Positions 8,505-17,653 are shown, counted from the first letter of the stretch. The stretch is 64,000 nt of DNA from Prevotella sp. E15-22 (GCF_023204875.1 NZ_CP096247.1:744001-808000), one strand, 5' to 3'. Numbers and translations: made by a program. Notes: generated from the sequence alone by a model not told the origin.

Positions 8505-9755
8505 TTATCGCTTCGACGTGACGTTCTGCTCGTACTGCTGGATGGCAGCGATGAACTCCTCGCCCACGGGCACGTTGTTCTTCAGGTTGAAGTAGTCGTA
8601 CACAGCGCCGAAAGGCATCGACTTAGCCTCCTCCATCAGGGCTAGACGCTCGAAGTACTGACCATTGTCCTCGTACTGACGCAGCAGTTCCTTGGGCTCA
8701 AGCATGGCCTGCAGGATGCACTTCTGAGTGGCGCGAGCACCAATGATATAGGCACCAATGCGGTTGATGCTGGCATCGAAATAATCGAGTCCCACGTGTG
8801 CACGGTCCAAGGCGTCGGCACGCACCAGTTCCTTAAACAGGTCCAGTGTCTGGTCGTTCATGATGGTCACGTGGTCAGAGTCCCAGCGCACAGGGCGACT
8901 CACGTGCAGCATCAGCTCAGGCACGTACATCAGCAGGGTCGATACGAAGTCGCTGACGTTCTCCGTCTGCTCATAGTGACCAGTGTCCAGGGTGTACATC
9001 TGCTTACGTGTGGCGCAGTAGGCCGTATAAAAGTCGTGCGAGCCCACGGTATAGCTCTCCAGTCCGATGCCAAACAGCTTCGCCTCGAAGCAGTTCTTCA
9101 CGCCGTCCAGCTTCTCGGCCATGATCTCGTCGAGCGAAGCAGCCAGAATCTCACGATATTTCTTGCGCTGCACGGGCATGTCCTTCGAGCCGTCGTGCAC
9201 CCAGATGTTCATGATACAAGGGTCGTTCTGTGCCTTACCCATGGCGTCGGCAATGCGACGACATCGTTTGGTGTGCTCAATCCAGAAGTCGCGAATGCCC
9301 TTGTCAGGGTTGCTCAGCGTCAGGTTGCCACTCTTGGGGTGCGAGAACGATGTTGAGTTGAAGTCGAGCTTCATGTTGTTCTCCTTGGCCCACTGCATCC
9401 AACTCTCAAAGTGCTCTACGCCCACCTCGTCGCGATCAACGAACTTGCCGCCGAAGTCACCATAGATCTCGTGCAGGTTCAGACGGTGGTTGCCGCCCAG
9501 CAACGTCTTCACAAACTCGATGTCCTGGCGCACCTCGTCAATGTTGCGAGCACGGCCAGGATAGTTGCCAGTGGTCTGGATGCCACCACTCAGTGCCTCG
9601 TTGCGCTCGAAGCCCACCACATCGTCCGTCTGCCAGCAGTGCAGCGAAATCTGCTGTGCCTGCAGCTGTTTCAGTACGGCGTCAGTGTCAACGCCAATGG
9701 CAGCGTAGCGGTCTTTCGCTACGGCATATGCCTTTTCTATTAGTTCTGCTTTCAT
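8505..9755 (-). CDS. rhaA: L-rhamnose isomerase
   Basis: Metal-dependent cytosolic isomerase converting L-rhamnose to L-rhamnulose. The 416-residue length fits RhaA. Recognisable segments are CWQTDDVVGFE, the SGGIQTTGNYPGRARN motif, LNLHEIYGDFGG, the FNSTSFSHPKSG region and NIWVHDGSKDMP, which includes metal-ligand residues of the family, followed by YTVGSHDFYTAYC and LDTGHYEQTENVSDF. Its start overlaps the rhaB stop by four bases (ATGA), showing translational coupling in the rhaB-rhaA-permease operon. Confidence 0.96.
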   Translation of the reverse strand: MKAELIEKAYAVAKDRYAAIGVDTDAVLKQLQAQQISLHCWQTDDVVGFERNEALSGGIQTTGNYPGRARNIDEVRQDIEFVKTLLGGNHRLNLHEIYGDFGGKFVDRDEVGVEHFESWMQWAKENNMKLDFNSTSFSHPKSGNLTLSNPDKGIRDFWIEHTKRCRRIADAMGKAQNDPCIMNIWVHDGSKDMPVQRKKYREILAASLDEIMAEKLDGVKNCFEAKLFGIGLESYTVGSHDFYTAYCATRKQMYTLDTGHYEQTENVSDFVSTLLMYVPELMLHVSRPVRWDSDHVTIMNDQTLDLFKELVRADALDRAHVGLDYFDASINRIGAYIIGARATQKCILQAMLEPKELLRQYEDNGQYFERLALMEEAKSMPFGAVYDYFNLKNNVPVGEEFIAAIQQYEQNVTSKR

Positions 9756-11245
9756 TTCTTAGTTATATTTAGATATTTGTTATATGCATTGTCCCATGTC
9801 TCCTTGTCCTCAGGCGTGTATCTCACCATCTCGGTCGAGTTGGCAATGATGCGTCGCATCTCCCAGATGTCGTTCACACAGCCAGCCGCCTTGGCCTGCA
9901 CCATGATGTTGCCAATGGCCGTGCACTCCTGAGGGCCAGCCAATACAGTGACGCCAGTGGCGTTGGCCGTAAACTGGTTCAGATACTTGTTCAGACTGCC
10001 GCCGCCAATGATATGAAGCGTTGAGAGGTGCTCGTTGGAAGATGCAAGATCTTTCAGCCATTCGAACACCTGGCGATAGCGCAGGGCCAGCGAGTCGAAG
10101 ATGCAGCGACAGATCTCGGCAGGCGTCTCAGGCACAGGCTGATGCGTCTGGCGACAGTAGTCCTGAATGGCACCAATCATACTTGTTGGAGCCGCAAAGG
10201 CTGCATCGTCAGGGTTGATGAGCGAACGGAACGGCTCCACGGTCATGGCCTGCCCCTGCAGTTCAGGGTGCGACAGCTGGCGTACCTCCTCAGGCCATTC
10301 CAGTCGGCAGCGCTCATACAGCCACATGCCGCAGATGTTCTTCAGGAAACGTGTGGTGCCCTCAATGCCCCCCTCGTTGGTGAAGTTGCGCTCAAAACTC
10401 AGGTCGCTGATGATGGGTTCCTTGGTTTCGATGCCCATCAAGCTCCATGTGCCACTGCTCAGATAGGCAAACTGCTCGTCCTTGGCAGGCACGGCAGCCA
10501 CTGCTGATGCCGTGTCGTGACCAGCCACTGCCACCACAGGCACTGCTCCCAGTCCTGTCAGTCGCTGCACCTCCTCTGTCAGTGTGCCAACAACGGTGCC
10601 AGGCATCACCATGCGTCCAAACATATCTCTGTCGAGTCCTACTGATGCCAGCAATTTCTCGTCCAGGTCCTTGGTTCTTGGGTTCAGCATCTGACTCGTC
10701 GAGGCGATGGTATATTCGCACACCATCTCGCCAGTCAGCATCCACGACAGCGCGTCAGGGATGAACAGAATCTTCTTGGCGTGCTTCAGTGCCGCATTGC
10801 CCTCGCGCTGCATGGCATAGAGCTGAAACAAGCTGTTGAAGTTGAGGAACTGGATGCCAGTCACGTCATACACCTCGCGACGCGTGGCCACCTCTTGCAG
10901 ATAGTTGTCCATGGCCTCGAAGGTGATGGGATCGCGATAGGCACGCGGGTTGCGTAGAATAGCACCATCTTCGCCTATGCATACGAAGTCTACGCCCCAC
11001 GTGTCAATGCCTATCGACGTTATGTTGAGCTTGCGTTGAGCCACCTCTTTCAGTCCACGAATCATTTCGAAGTAAAGGGCGTGGATGTCCCAATAGTAGT
11101 GGCCACCTTGCTCTATGAGGTTGTTGGGGAAGCGTGTCACTTCTTCCTGAATCAACTGTCCCTCTTCGATGTGTCCCACAATGGTACGTCCGCTGGTTGC
11201 TCCCAGGTCAACGGCAAAAAAATGCGGCTTGCCTATTTTGTTCAT
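9752..11245 (-). CDS. rhaB: Rhamnulokinase
   Basis: FGGY-family carbohydrate kinase that phosphorylates L-rhamnulose at O1 with ATP. The 497-residue protein shows the ATPase phosphate-1 motif FAVDLGATSGRTIVG near the N-terminus, the IGIDTWGVDFVCI substrate segment, AVAGHDTASAVAAVP in the middle, and a C-terminal nucleotide-binding IIGGGSLNKYLNQFTAN followed by GPQECTAIGN. It is the first gene of the leftward rhamnose operon and ends in a four-base overlap with rhaA. A -7 box (11283-11291) lies 38 bases upstream of the ATG. Confidence 0.96.
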   Translation of the reverse strand: MNKIGKPHFFAVDLGATSGRTIVGHIEEGQLIQEEVTRFPNNLIEQGGHYYWDIHALYFEMIRGLKEVAQRKLNITSIGIDTWGVDFVCIGEDGAILRNPRAYRDPITFEAMDNYLQEVATRREVYDVTGIQFLNFNSLFQLYAMQREGNAALKHAKKILFIPDALSWMLTGEMVCEYTIASTSQMLNPRTKDLDEKLLASVGLDRDMFGRMVMPGTVVGTLTEEVQRLTGLGAVPVVAVAGHDTASAVAAVPAKDEQFAYLSSGTWSLMGIETKEPIISDLSFERNFTNEGGIEGTTRFLKNICGMWLYERCRLEWPEEVRQLSHPELQGQAMTVEPFRSLINPDDAAFAAPTSMIGAIQDYCRQTHQPVPETPAEICRCIFDSLALRYRQVFEWLKDLASSNEHLSTLHIIGGGSLNKYLNQFTANATGVTVLAGPQECTAIGNIMVQAKAAGCVNDIWEMRRIIANSTEMVRYTPEDKETWDNAYNKYLNITKK

Positions 11246-11282
11246 TGAATGTTTCTTTTAAGTCAGTCTCAATATTTTCGCT

Positions 11283-11291
11283 GCAAAGGTA
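11283..11291 (-). promoter_or_regulatory. Promoter -7 box of the rhaB-rhaA-permease operon
   Basis: TACCTTTGC on the minus strand. No TTTG is found at the expected distance, as is common for promoters that need an activator. No rhamnose regulator gene flanks the operon. Confidence 0.65.
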
Positions 11292-11443
11292 CATTAAAAA
11301 CGCTTATTCATACCACATAATTTGATTTTCTAACCACGTTTTTTGAAAAAAGTGCATTTTCCAATTAATCCTTATGTTGTTCGCTTCGTCTAAAGGATGT
11401 TTACTAATTACATTAACCTCTTTATTTAAAAAAACCAAAAACA

Positions 11444-11953
11444 ATGAAAAAGATTTTGATGTTAATCGCTCTGATGGCAATGCCATTTGCCATGCAGGCA
11501 CAAACCAAGTTCCACGACGTTGAGGCCAACGAGGCTCAGGGTGCAGTGAAGAAGATTACTCAGGCCAACATGGGGCGTGAGCAGGTGACTATCTTTGGTC
11601 AGGATGGCAAGATGCAGCGCGACGGCATGACTAGTATTGTTTACGATGCCAACGGCTATATCCAGTCGGCCAAGATGTCAATGCAGGGCAACGAGACCAC
11701 CATCACCTTTAAGTGGCAGAATGGCAAGGTTGTGAGCCAGAGCATGAACATGATGGGCAACGACGTAACCACCACCTACACCTATAACGACAAGGGTGCT
11801 GTGGATACACAGTCAATGAACTTCGGTGGCCAGCAGATGGAGATGAAGTATACCGATTACAAGTATGACGCCAAGGGCAACTGGATCAGCCGCAAGACCA
11901 GCATGATGGGCCGCGACATGGAGCAGACCCGTACCATCGAGTATTTCGAGTAA
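11444..11953 (+). CDS. Small secreted protein with YD-like beta repeats
   Basis: Unrecognised 169-residue protein with a clear signal peptide (MKKILMLIALMAMPFAMQAQ). The mature part is made of short repeating beta hairpins, such as YDANGYIQSAKMSMQGN, FKWQNGKVVSQSMNMMGN, YTYNDKGAVDTQSMNFGG and YKYDAKGNWISRKTSMMG, resembling the YD/RHS type (aromatic-x-Y-[DN]-x-x-G). It is rich in Met. It is a single gene with its own terminator, probably periplasmic or outer-membrane associated. Its function is unknown. Confidence 0.75.
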   Translation: MKKILMLIALMAMPFAMQAQTKFHDVEANEAQGAVKKITQANMGREQVTIFGQDGKMQRDGMTSIVYDANGYIQSAKMSMQGNETTITFKWQNGKVVSQSMNMMGNDVTTTYTYNDKGAVDTQSMNFGGQQMEMKYTDYKYDAKGNWISRKTSMMGRDMEQTRTIEYFE

Positions 11954-11979
11954 TATTATATAAGGTTTTAAAAAAAGGA

Positions 11980-12018
11980 AACAGGGGAATCGCAATTGGC
12001 GGTTCCCCTGTTCTTTTT
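11980..12018. terminator. Bidirectional terminator
   Basis: AACAGGGGAA (11980-11989) pairs with TTCCCCTGTT (12003-12012), followed by a T-run; an A-run precedes the stem for the convergent gene from the right. Confidence 0.85.
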
Positions 12019-12038
12019 TTATATCTTTCTGTATCTCC

Positions 12039-12749
12039 TTAGAGATTCCACTTCAAAGCCAGTGTGGGGTTGAAGAAGAATGTCTTGTCGCTGGTGGGAT
12101 CGCTGTTGAAAACGAAGTTGTTCGAGAACTCCCACTCAGTACCAACAGCCAGGTTTGGTGTGATGTTATACCACAGCTGAGGCTCTGAGAGAATCACCAT
12201 GCAGCCATGACCATTGGCCTTTTCGCCACGCCAGAAGTCAATAAAGCCTGCAAAGCGAAGCTTGTCGTTGAGGAAGTTCATGCCCCATACGCCAGTGAGC
12301 TGGGCGCTGGCATAAGAATGAGTATTGTCGTAGCTCTTGAAGTACTGCTTATACATGAGCTGTACAGACCAAGTCTTTGAGAAGTCAGCGGTGTGTCCGT
12401 TATAGGCGCCACCGATGAGGCCAGCCTGCTGGAAACTGCCAGTCTTGCTCAGACCGCCATCATACTCCACGTGTGCAGCAAAGGGAAGGTCCTTGCCCAG
12501 GTTAATCTCACGAGAGATCTCAGTGTAGGCACTCTCGGTGAAGTGGCGACTCAGGTCTACGTCGACGAAGTAGAACCACGAACCCCACTGGTCGGCCTTA
12601 AACTGCTCCAGGGTAACGGTCACCTTCTGGCGGTTAGCCTCCTCGCCAGTGTAGATGTTACGGCCGAAGTCATAGTGCAACTGAATGTTCTGGGCCTGTG
12701 CTGTAAAGGCTGCTGCAGCCATTACGGCAAAAAGAAAAAGTTTTTTCAT
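12039..12749 (-). CDS. DUF5020 family outer-membrane protein (Tsx-like)
   Basis: A 236-residue secreted protein with signal peptide MKKLFLFAVMAAAAFTAQAQ and an amphipathic beta-barrel sequence ending in LALKWNL, a terminal beta-signature-like strand. The opening NIQLHYDFGR and the YFVDVDLS, EISREINLGK and GVWGMNF segments fit the Bacteroidales DUF5020 family, distantly related to the nucleoside channel Tsx. The transported substrate is unknown. The gene is monocistronic, with a good promoter upstream and the shared terminator at 11980. Confidence 0.8.
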   Translation of the reverse strand: MKKLFLFAVMAAAAFTAQAQNIQLHYDFGRNIYTGEEANRQKVTVTLEQFKADQWGSWFYFVDVDLSRHFTESAYTEISREINLGKDLPFAAHVEYDGGLSKTGSFQQAGLIGGAYNGHTADFSKTWSVQLMYKQYFKSYDNTHSYASAQLTGVWGMNFLNDKLRFAGFIDFWRGEKANGHGCMVILSEPQLWYNITPNLAVGTEWEFSNNFVFNSDPTSDKTFFFNPTLALKWNL

Positions 12750-12799
12750 TTGCTTTTGTTTTTTTTATGTTATTGTTTAAGCGTTATCAAAATATCCGT

Positions 12800-12831
12800 G
12801 CAAAGTTACATAAATCTTTTTGTGCAGCAAA
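12800..12831 (-). promoter_or_regulatory. Promoter of the DUF5020 gene
   Basis: TAACTTTGC (12800-12808, minus strand) with TTTG (12828-12831) 19 bp upstream. Confidence 0.75.
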
Positions 12832-12868
12832 ATATTTTTCTACTTTGTTTTCTTGTCAAAAAGAGAGT

Positions 12869-12894
12869 AGTGTTAATGCTGAGTGTTAATGCTG
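12869..12894 (+). repeat. 13-bp perfect tandem duplication
   Basis: AGTGTTAATGCTG occurs twice back to back in the AT-rich intergenic region where base composition changes sharply. It could be a replication slip or a junction scar. Confidence 0.8.
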
Positions 12895-12947
12895 TTTAAT
12901 TTTGTTAAATATTTTAAATAAATTCCTTTAGTTCGATATTATTATTT

Positions 12948-12956
12948 TATATTTGC
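12948..12956 (+). promoter_or_regulatory. Promoter -7 box of the S74/C25/LRR gene set
   Basis: TATATTTGC lies 43 bases before the ATG at 12999. The -33 region has only a TTTA-type match in very AT-rich DNA. Confidence 0.5.
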
Positions 12957-12998
12957 AAAAAATTTTTTCTAATATTAATAACCAAAAACATTTAACTT

Positions 12999-13910
12999 AT
13001 GAAAAAAAAGGTATTATTACTAATCGTGTTTGTGTGTGTTGCAATTATTTCAAATGCACAGCTAGAAGTTAAGTATGACGGTTCTACAAGAGCAGGTCTT
13101 GATGATTTCTTGAATAGTAGATACATACAACTGGGTGCATCTTCTACTCGTAGTTCTGGATATAATATTGGTGTAGCTGGCAAATCCACTATTTTATCAG
13201 GAAACGGTGGCGCAGTGAGTTGTGGTGTATATGGACGTGCAAATAATCCTTCTAGCTCAATGACTTATGGCGTGGCGGGTGATTTAAGTAGTTCGTGTAC
13301 CAGTGGCGCAGGCATAATGGGATCAACTATGGATATCTTAGGTTATCTTGTCCCTGGTAAGTATGCGGGCTATTTTTATGGAAATACTTGTGTGAATGGG
13401 ACACTAACTGCGACACAGATTCATCAATTATCGGATAAACGATTAAAGGATAATGTTTTTTCCCTAAGCGAATCCGCATTTCCTACACTTGATAGATTAC
13501 TTAATATTAATGTTGTATCGTTTAATTATTCTCCCAAAATGTTTCTACAAAACATACCTGACTCAATTGCGTATGAAGAAGCCGCAAAGAATCTGGGTGT
13601 GGACTCAAAAAAGATACATTATGGTGTAATAGCTCAAGAATTACAAGAATTATTTCCAGAGTTGGTAGAAGAAGGTCCGGATGGTTATTTAAATGTTAAC
13701 TACATAGAATTAGTGCCACTTCTTATTCGTAGCATTCAGGAACTGAAAACGGAAATAAATGAGATAAAAGAAGATAATAAAGTTGCAAGACAAATGTTAG
13801 AGGAAAATGGGGGGGACTCAAAACTACAAAGAAAGACGACAACACCACCAAACTATTCAATTAGTATAAATGGGCAGCAGGTTGGTATCAAAAAGAGTTA
13901 TAGAAAATAG
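12999..13910 (+). CDS. Secreted protein with C-terminal peptidase S74 (tail-fibre chaperone) domain
   Basis: The 303-residue protein starts with a signal peptide (MKKKVLLLIVFVCVAIISNAQ). Residues ~45-135 are a Gly/Ser-rich stretch with short repeats (GVAGKS, GVYGRA, GVAGDL, AGIMGS) like a trimeric beta-prism shaft. Residues ~145-255 form the S74 intramolecular chaperone domain: the self-cleavage motif LSDKRLKDN, the KIHYGVIAQELQELFPELV signature, then NVNYIELVPLLIRSIQEL and a coiled coil. In phage tail spikes this domain drives trimerisation and then cuts itself off; here Ser and Lys of S-D-x-R-x-K are kept. It is 8 bases upstream of the C25 peptidase gene. Base composition is far more AT-rich than the surrounding genes. 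Confidence 0.85.
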   Translation: MKKKVLLLIVFVCVAIISNAQLEVKYDGSTRAGLDDFLNSRYIQLGASSTRSSGYNIGVAGKSTILSGNGGAVSCGVYGRANNPSSSMTYGVAGDLSSSCTSGAGIMGSTMDILGYLVPGKYAGYFYGNTCVNGTLTATQIHQLSDKRLKDNVFSLSESAFPTLDRLLNINVVSFNYSPKMFLQNIPDSIAYEEAAKNLGVDSKKIHYGVIAQELQELFPELVEEGPDGYLNVNYIELVPLLIRSIQELKTEINEIKEDNKVARQMLEENGGDSKLQRKTTTPPNYSISINGQQVGIKKSYRK

Positions 13911-13918
13911 CGTAAATC

Positions 13919-16099
13919 ATGAATTACATTAAAGTACTTATAACATTCTGTCTCTTTGCTTTTGCTAACAAGAGTTTCTCTCAAGAGATAATTCCCATTG
14001 GGAACAATTACGAAGGAGCAACTGTAGAAAAAGATGTTCTTGTTGATGATGATGCTACCTATGAAGTAAGAGTAAAAATTAATGGGCTCCATGATGAAAT
14101 AATATCAAATAGTAAAGGCGATTATCATAGGTTGTCATTTGATGATGAGGGAAATTTGGGAAAAGTTGGAGAACCTGCTTTGCCAGTTGTTTCTTTTTTA
14201 ATTGCAATTCCGTCAGGGAAGATTCCTCAAGTATCCATACATGAGGAATCTTGGGATAAAATACAAATAGGAAATATTTTTCCCACTCAACCGTCTTCTT
14301 TTGATGGTGACGGTTATGGGTCATTCTATATTAATGAGAATGTCTATAAAGAATCGTTTCTTCCCCAAAAATTAAAAATTAGCGAAGAAATGAATTGGCG
14401 TGGAATTAGAAATGTAGTGGTGCAAATATGTCCTTTTAATTATTATCCTAAAGATAATTGTCTTAACGTATTAAAAGATTTTGTAGTAAGAATAAGTTTT
14501 CAGAAGCGTTTTACTAATCAACGAAACGTTTATTCCGTACAAAGAGAATCAAATCGTTTCGGATTGTTTGATAATAGTGTATTTGTAAGTAAAAACAGTA
14601 AATTATATAATTCTGAAACTGATAATTATGATTATCTGATTATAGTCGGAAGTGATGATATCTATCATAGTCAATCCCTAAAAGAATTTAGACGCTGGAA
14701 AGCATTGAAAGGCTTTAAAACAAAAGCGATTCTTGTTGATTCAATTGGAAATGATGAATCCTTAATAAAAAATTATATTAGTTCTGAATACAGTAAAGGA
14801 GTAAGATATGCTCTATTGGTTGGAGATGTAAACTTAATTAAAACAAAAAGATTGCAATTTTTAGATGACTACTTTAATCCTACAGATCAAAAATATTATA
14901 GTGACTATTGGTATGGCTGCGTATTGGGAAATGATGAAGAGCAGGATGTTGCTATAGGACGCTTTCCTGTTAGTTCTTTAGAGCAGTTTACTAATATCGT
15001 AAGAAAGACGATTCAATATGAGTCATGGAAGAATCTCTATTATAGAGCTTTACTTATGGCACACAAACAACATAATGGATATTATTATGATTATATTCCA
15101 TGTTGTGACAGTATAAAAAATCGTAGTTATGTGGAACCGCTGTTGTTTTACAAAGTTTATGGAACAGACCCTAATTCTACGAATTCAACTGTAAATAGTA
15201 TTATTAACCAGGGAACTCACATTATAAACTATAGGGGACATGCTTCCGTGAATTATTGGGGGAATCCTGATTGGAATAAAAAAAATGAAAGTTATAGTAA
15301 CATGGAGATTGACAGTCTTTCACCAAATACCAATTCTGTATTTTTCTCAATTGCTTGTAATTCTGGCAATATTGGAGACCCCGATAGTGTGAGTATGTTA
15401 GAGGTCTTTACCTGTTCGCCTAAGGGTGCTGCGGCTTTTCTGGGTTCAAGTACAGCTTCTGACACATGGGTAAATAGCACTTATAACAAAATGATATATA
15501 GATATCTGCTTGATAGTGCTGAGTATCGATTTTCAGACATTAACATGAAAGCATTTATAAGTCTAATTCGAGAACAACCTAATGCCGCAAACATTAAGAA
15601 TAATGCATATTCTTATATATGTGGAGGTGACCCCTCTCTTGAGTTGTGGACAGCGACTCCTCAAAAGATTAATGCAGTAGAAGTGGATTATATTGATGGA
15701 AAAATGGTTATCAACACTGCAGATACGTGTCAATATGATGTTTTTATTTCGTCTGTAGATGGAGATTTGTTAGGTAAATTGTTTACAAATGATCATTCCG
15801 TGATTTTTCCAAAACCGGCAGAGAAATTCTATTTGTCATTGGTAAAACACAATAGAATACCTTATGTTGTATATTGTGATTTTGAAAGAAATTCCTTGCA
15901 AGCTGTTAATGTGGATTATAATGGTTTTTATGGACAAACACCATTCGCAATGGGAGAGCGTGTGAATGAGGATGATGAAATAGGTGATGTAGTAATAAAA
16001 AATGAATCAAAGATAAATATCAAATTAGGTGATGGAGGAGTTCTGTTAGATAATGGCTTTAAAGTAGAAAAAGGTGGTAAATTAATTATAAAACATTAA
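13919..16099 (+). CDS. Secreted C25 (gingipain-type) cysteine peptidase
   Basis: A 726-residue precursor with a signal peptide (ends near SFSQE). An N-terminal propeptide-like region (~25-235) precedes the C25 catalytic domain (~240-580). The catalytic His lies in INYRGHASVNYW, the Cys in FFSIACNSGNIGD, and the GGDPSLELW motif closes the domain, as in gingipains and PorU. An Ig-like domain follows, and the end (NGFKVEKGGKLIIKH) resembles the three-coathanger stack tail of Bacteroidota secreted proteins. It could mature the neighbouring surface proteins or act as an exo-protease; both are inferences. It is unlikely to be PorU itself, which is usually much longer. The gene is strongly AT-rich. 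Confidence 0.88.
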   Translation: MNYIKVLITFCLFAFANKSFSQEIIPIGNNYEGATVEKDVLVDDDATYEVRVKINGLHDEIISNSKGDYHRLSFDDEGNLGKVGEPALPVVSFLIAIPSGKIPQVSIHEESWDKIQIGNIFPTQPSSFDGDGYGSFYINENVYKESFLPQKLKISEEMNWRGIRNVVVQICPFNYYPKDNCLNVLKDFVVRISFQKRFTNQRNVYSVQRESNRFGLFDNSVFVSKNSKLYNSETDNYDYLIIVGSDDIYHSQSLKEFRRWKALKGFKTKAILVDSIGNDESLIKNYISSEYSKGVRYALLVGDVNLIKTKRLQFLDDYFNPTDQKYYSDYWYGCVLGNDEEQDVAIGRFPVSSLEQFTNIVRKTIQYESWKNLYYRALLMAHKQHNGYYYDYIPCCDSIKNRSYVEPLLFYKVYGTDPNSTNSTVNSIINQGTHIINYRGHASVNYWGNPDWNKKNESYSNMEIDSLSPNTNSVFFSIACNSGNIGDPDSVSMLEVFTCSPKGAAAFLGSSTASDTWVNSTYNKMIYRYLLDSAEYRFSDINMKAFISLIREQPNAANIKNNAYSYICGGDPSLELWTATPQKINAVEVDYIDGKMVINTADTCQYDVFISSVDGDLLGKLFTNDHSVIFPKPAEKFYLSLVKHNRIPYVVYCDFERNSLQAVNVDYNGFYGQTPFAMGERVNEDDEIGDVVIKNESKINIKLGDGGVLLDNGFKVEKGGKLIIKH

Positions 16100-16111
16100 A
16101 TTGAAATTGAT

Positions 16112-17494
16112 ATGGATTTTCGTAATTTGATTTTTTTGCTCTTATTGTTAATGATACATGGTGTTGCCAATGCCCAAGAGCATGAACTTTTGGTGTCAGA
16201 AATAGAAAATAGTGGATGCATTTCGTATGCGCGAGGTTCAGAGGCCTCAAATCAGTCAACAATCATTCTTAAAAAAGACGGCACAGATTTGTTGGTAGAA
16301 CTTCAGCATTACATTAGTAACTGTGGCACAAGAAGTTTCGACGTGTCGGCTCATTCAGAAAATGGTTGGAGTGGAGCTTCTTATTCTGATTCAATAGTCG
16401 TAAGCGTTTCTCCAGTAATTTCTAACAGTCAAGACTGCACCTGTCCATTTAACGTGTCCTTTCGACTGCATGGCATTGAAGGAAACAAATTCTATTTAAA
16501 TTGCTGGTGGTTCGACGGCTTGGTAGAACTGTCGGATTCTGAACCATTATCCTTAGAAGATAACACAAAGACTGTTTTGGTTGATGGATTTAGTTATCTG
16601 CTTAGACAGAACTATCAACAGGCCATACTGATGAGTTACAATATAAATTCGAGAGGTGAACTGCGCATACCCCAAGAAGTGTCTTACGAAGATGTGAACT
16701 ATTGCGTGAACGGTTATTCTTATGACGCCTTTATGGGTAATATATATGCGAAAAAGATAGTGATTCCACCCACCATCAAGGTATTGAGCTATGGACTAAA
16801 TGGCAATATGTATATCAATGCGTTCCAATCCTGCACATGTCTTGATACAATTGAAGTGGAACCAGGTAATGCTGTCGTACAGTCTGTTGACGGCGTGATG
16901 TTTGACAAGAAGATGACGGCACTTTTAGCCTATCCAGCAGGCTCCACCCGTCAGTCATATGAAGTGCCAGAAGGAATTGTTACCTTAGAGAATTTCGCCT
17001 TTGCTAATAGTAAACAGTTAAAGTCTGTTAGTCTTCCCAGTGGACTGAAATCTATTGATGCGCAGACTTTCAGCGGATGTACCTCGTTGAAGAAACTTGA
17101 TATACCAGAGAGTGTAAACAGAATCGAGGTGTATGCTTTTAATGGAACTAAGTTGGACGAGTTGTTTATTCGTGGTGTTATTGACTCTGCCTATATTACG
17201 AAGCCATCCAATCCGTATGAACCAACCATGTTTTCTGGCATGAATACCAGTACAAAACTCTATGTGCTCCCATCAGAAGTAGATAAGTTCAAGGCAATTT
17301 ATAGTGGCCCTGTTTTCCAACTTCCTTCTCCAGACGAAATAGAGGATATAGAAAGTACGTCAAACCAAACGGAAAAGAAGGGCGTGACTTATGACCTCCA
17401 AGGTCGTCCCATAGAAAAGCATGCCAGTGGCGTTTATATTCAAAACAGAAAGAAGGTTCTTGTTAAGCCAGGTGAGGAACCGTGTGACGATTAG
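16112..17494 (+). CDS. BspA-like leucine-rich repeat surface protein with sorting-type tail
   Basis: A 460-residue protein with signal peptide MDFRNLIFLLLLLMIHGVANAQ. A Cys-containing N-terminal domain (~25-150, with NCGTR, DCTCPF and FYLNCWW) is followed by LRR_5 (BspA/TpLRR) repeats from ~200 to 390, for example IVIPPTIKVLSYGL, LKSVSLPSGLKSIDAQTFSG and LKKLDIPESVNRIEVYAF. After a Glu/Ser linker comes the tail VTYDLQGRPIEKH...GVYIQNRKKVLVK, shared with three other secreted proteins of the window. Such proteins usually mediate adhesion. It is 12 bases after the C25 gene, so probably the third gene of that transcript, with GC content between the island and its surroundings. Confidence 0.85.
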   Translation: MDFRNLIFLLLLLMIHGVANAQEHELLVSEIENSGCISYARGSEASNQSTIILKKDGTDLLVELQHYISNCGTRSFDVSAHSENGWSGASYSDSIVVSVSPVISNSQDCTCPFNVSFRLHGIEGNKFYLNCWWFDGLVELSDSEPLSLEDNTKTVLVDGFSYLLRQNYQQAILMSYNINSRGELRIPQEVSYEDVNYCVNGYSYDAFMGNIYAKKIVIPPTIKVLSYGLNGNMYINAFQSCTCLDTIEVEPGNAVVQSVDGVMFDKKMTALLAYPAGSTRQSYEVPEGIVTLENFAFANSKQLKSVSLPSGLKSIDAQTFSGCTSLKKLDIPESVNRIEVYAFNGTKLDELFIRGVIDSAYITKPSNPYEPTMFSGMNTSTKLYVLPSEVDKFKAIYSGPVFQLPSPDEIEDIESTSNQTEKKGVTYDLQGRPIEKHASGVYIQNRKKVLVKPGEEPCDD

Positions 17495-17653
17495 CAATGA
17501 ATAATCTTAACAATAGCGCCTCTGAGATTTAAAAATTCTGAGCCAAAAATTTTTTCTGTGCGTACAGGCGAAATATGAGCATGTTCGTAAAATGCTGAAA
17601 ATGAATGGTTTACGAAATTGGTTCGAAAAGTGTAAAGAATTAGAAAGCGTTCG

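Noticed and set aside
7565..8521. 318-codon rightward open frame opposite the rhamnose permease gene
   Set aside because: The His/Arg-rich product is the antisense reading of transmembrane codons; there is no promoter or family match.
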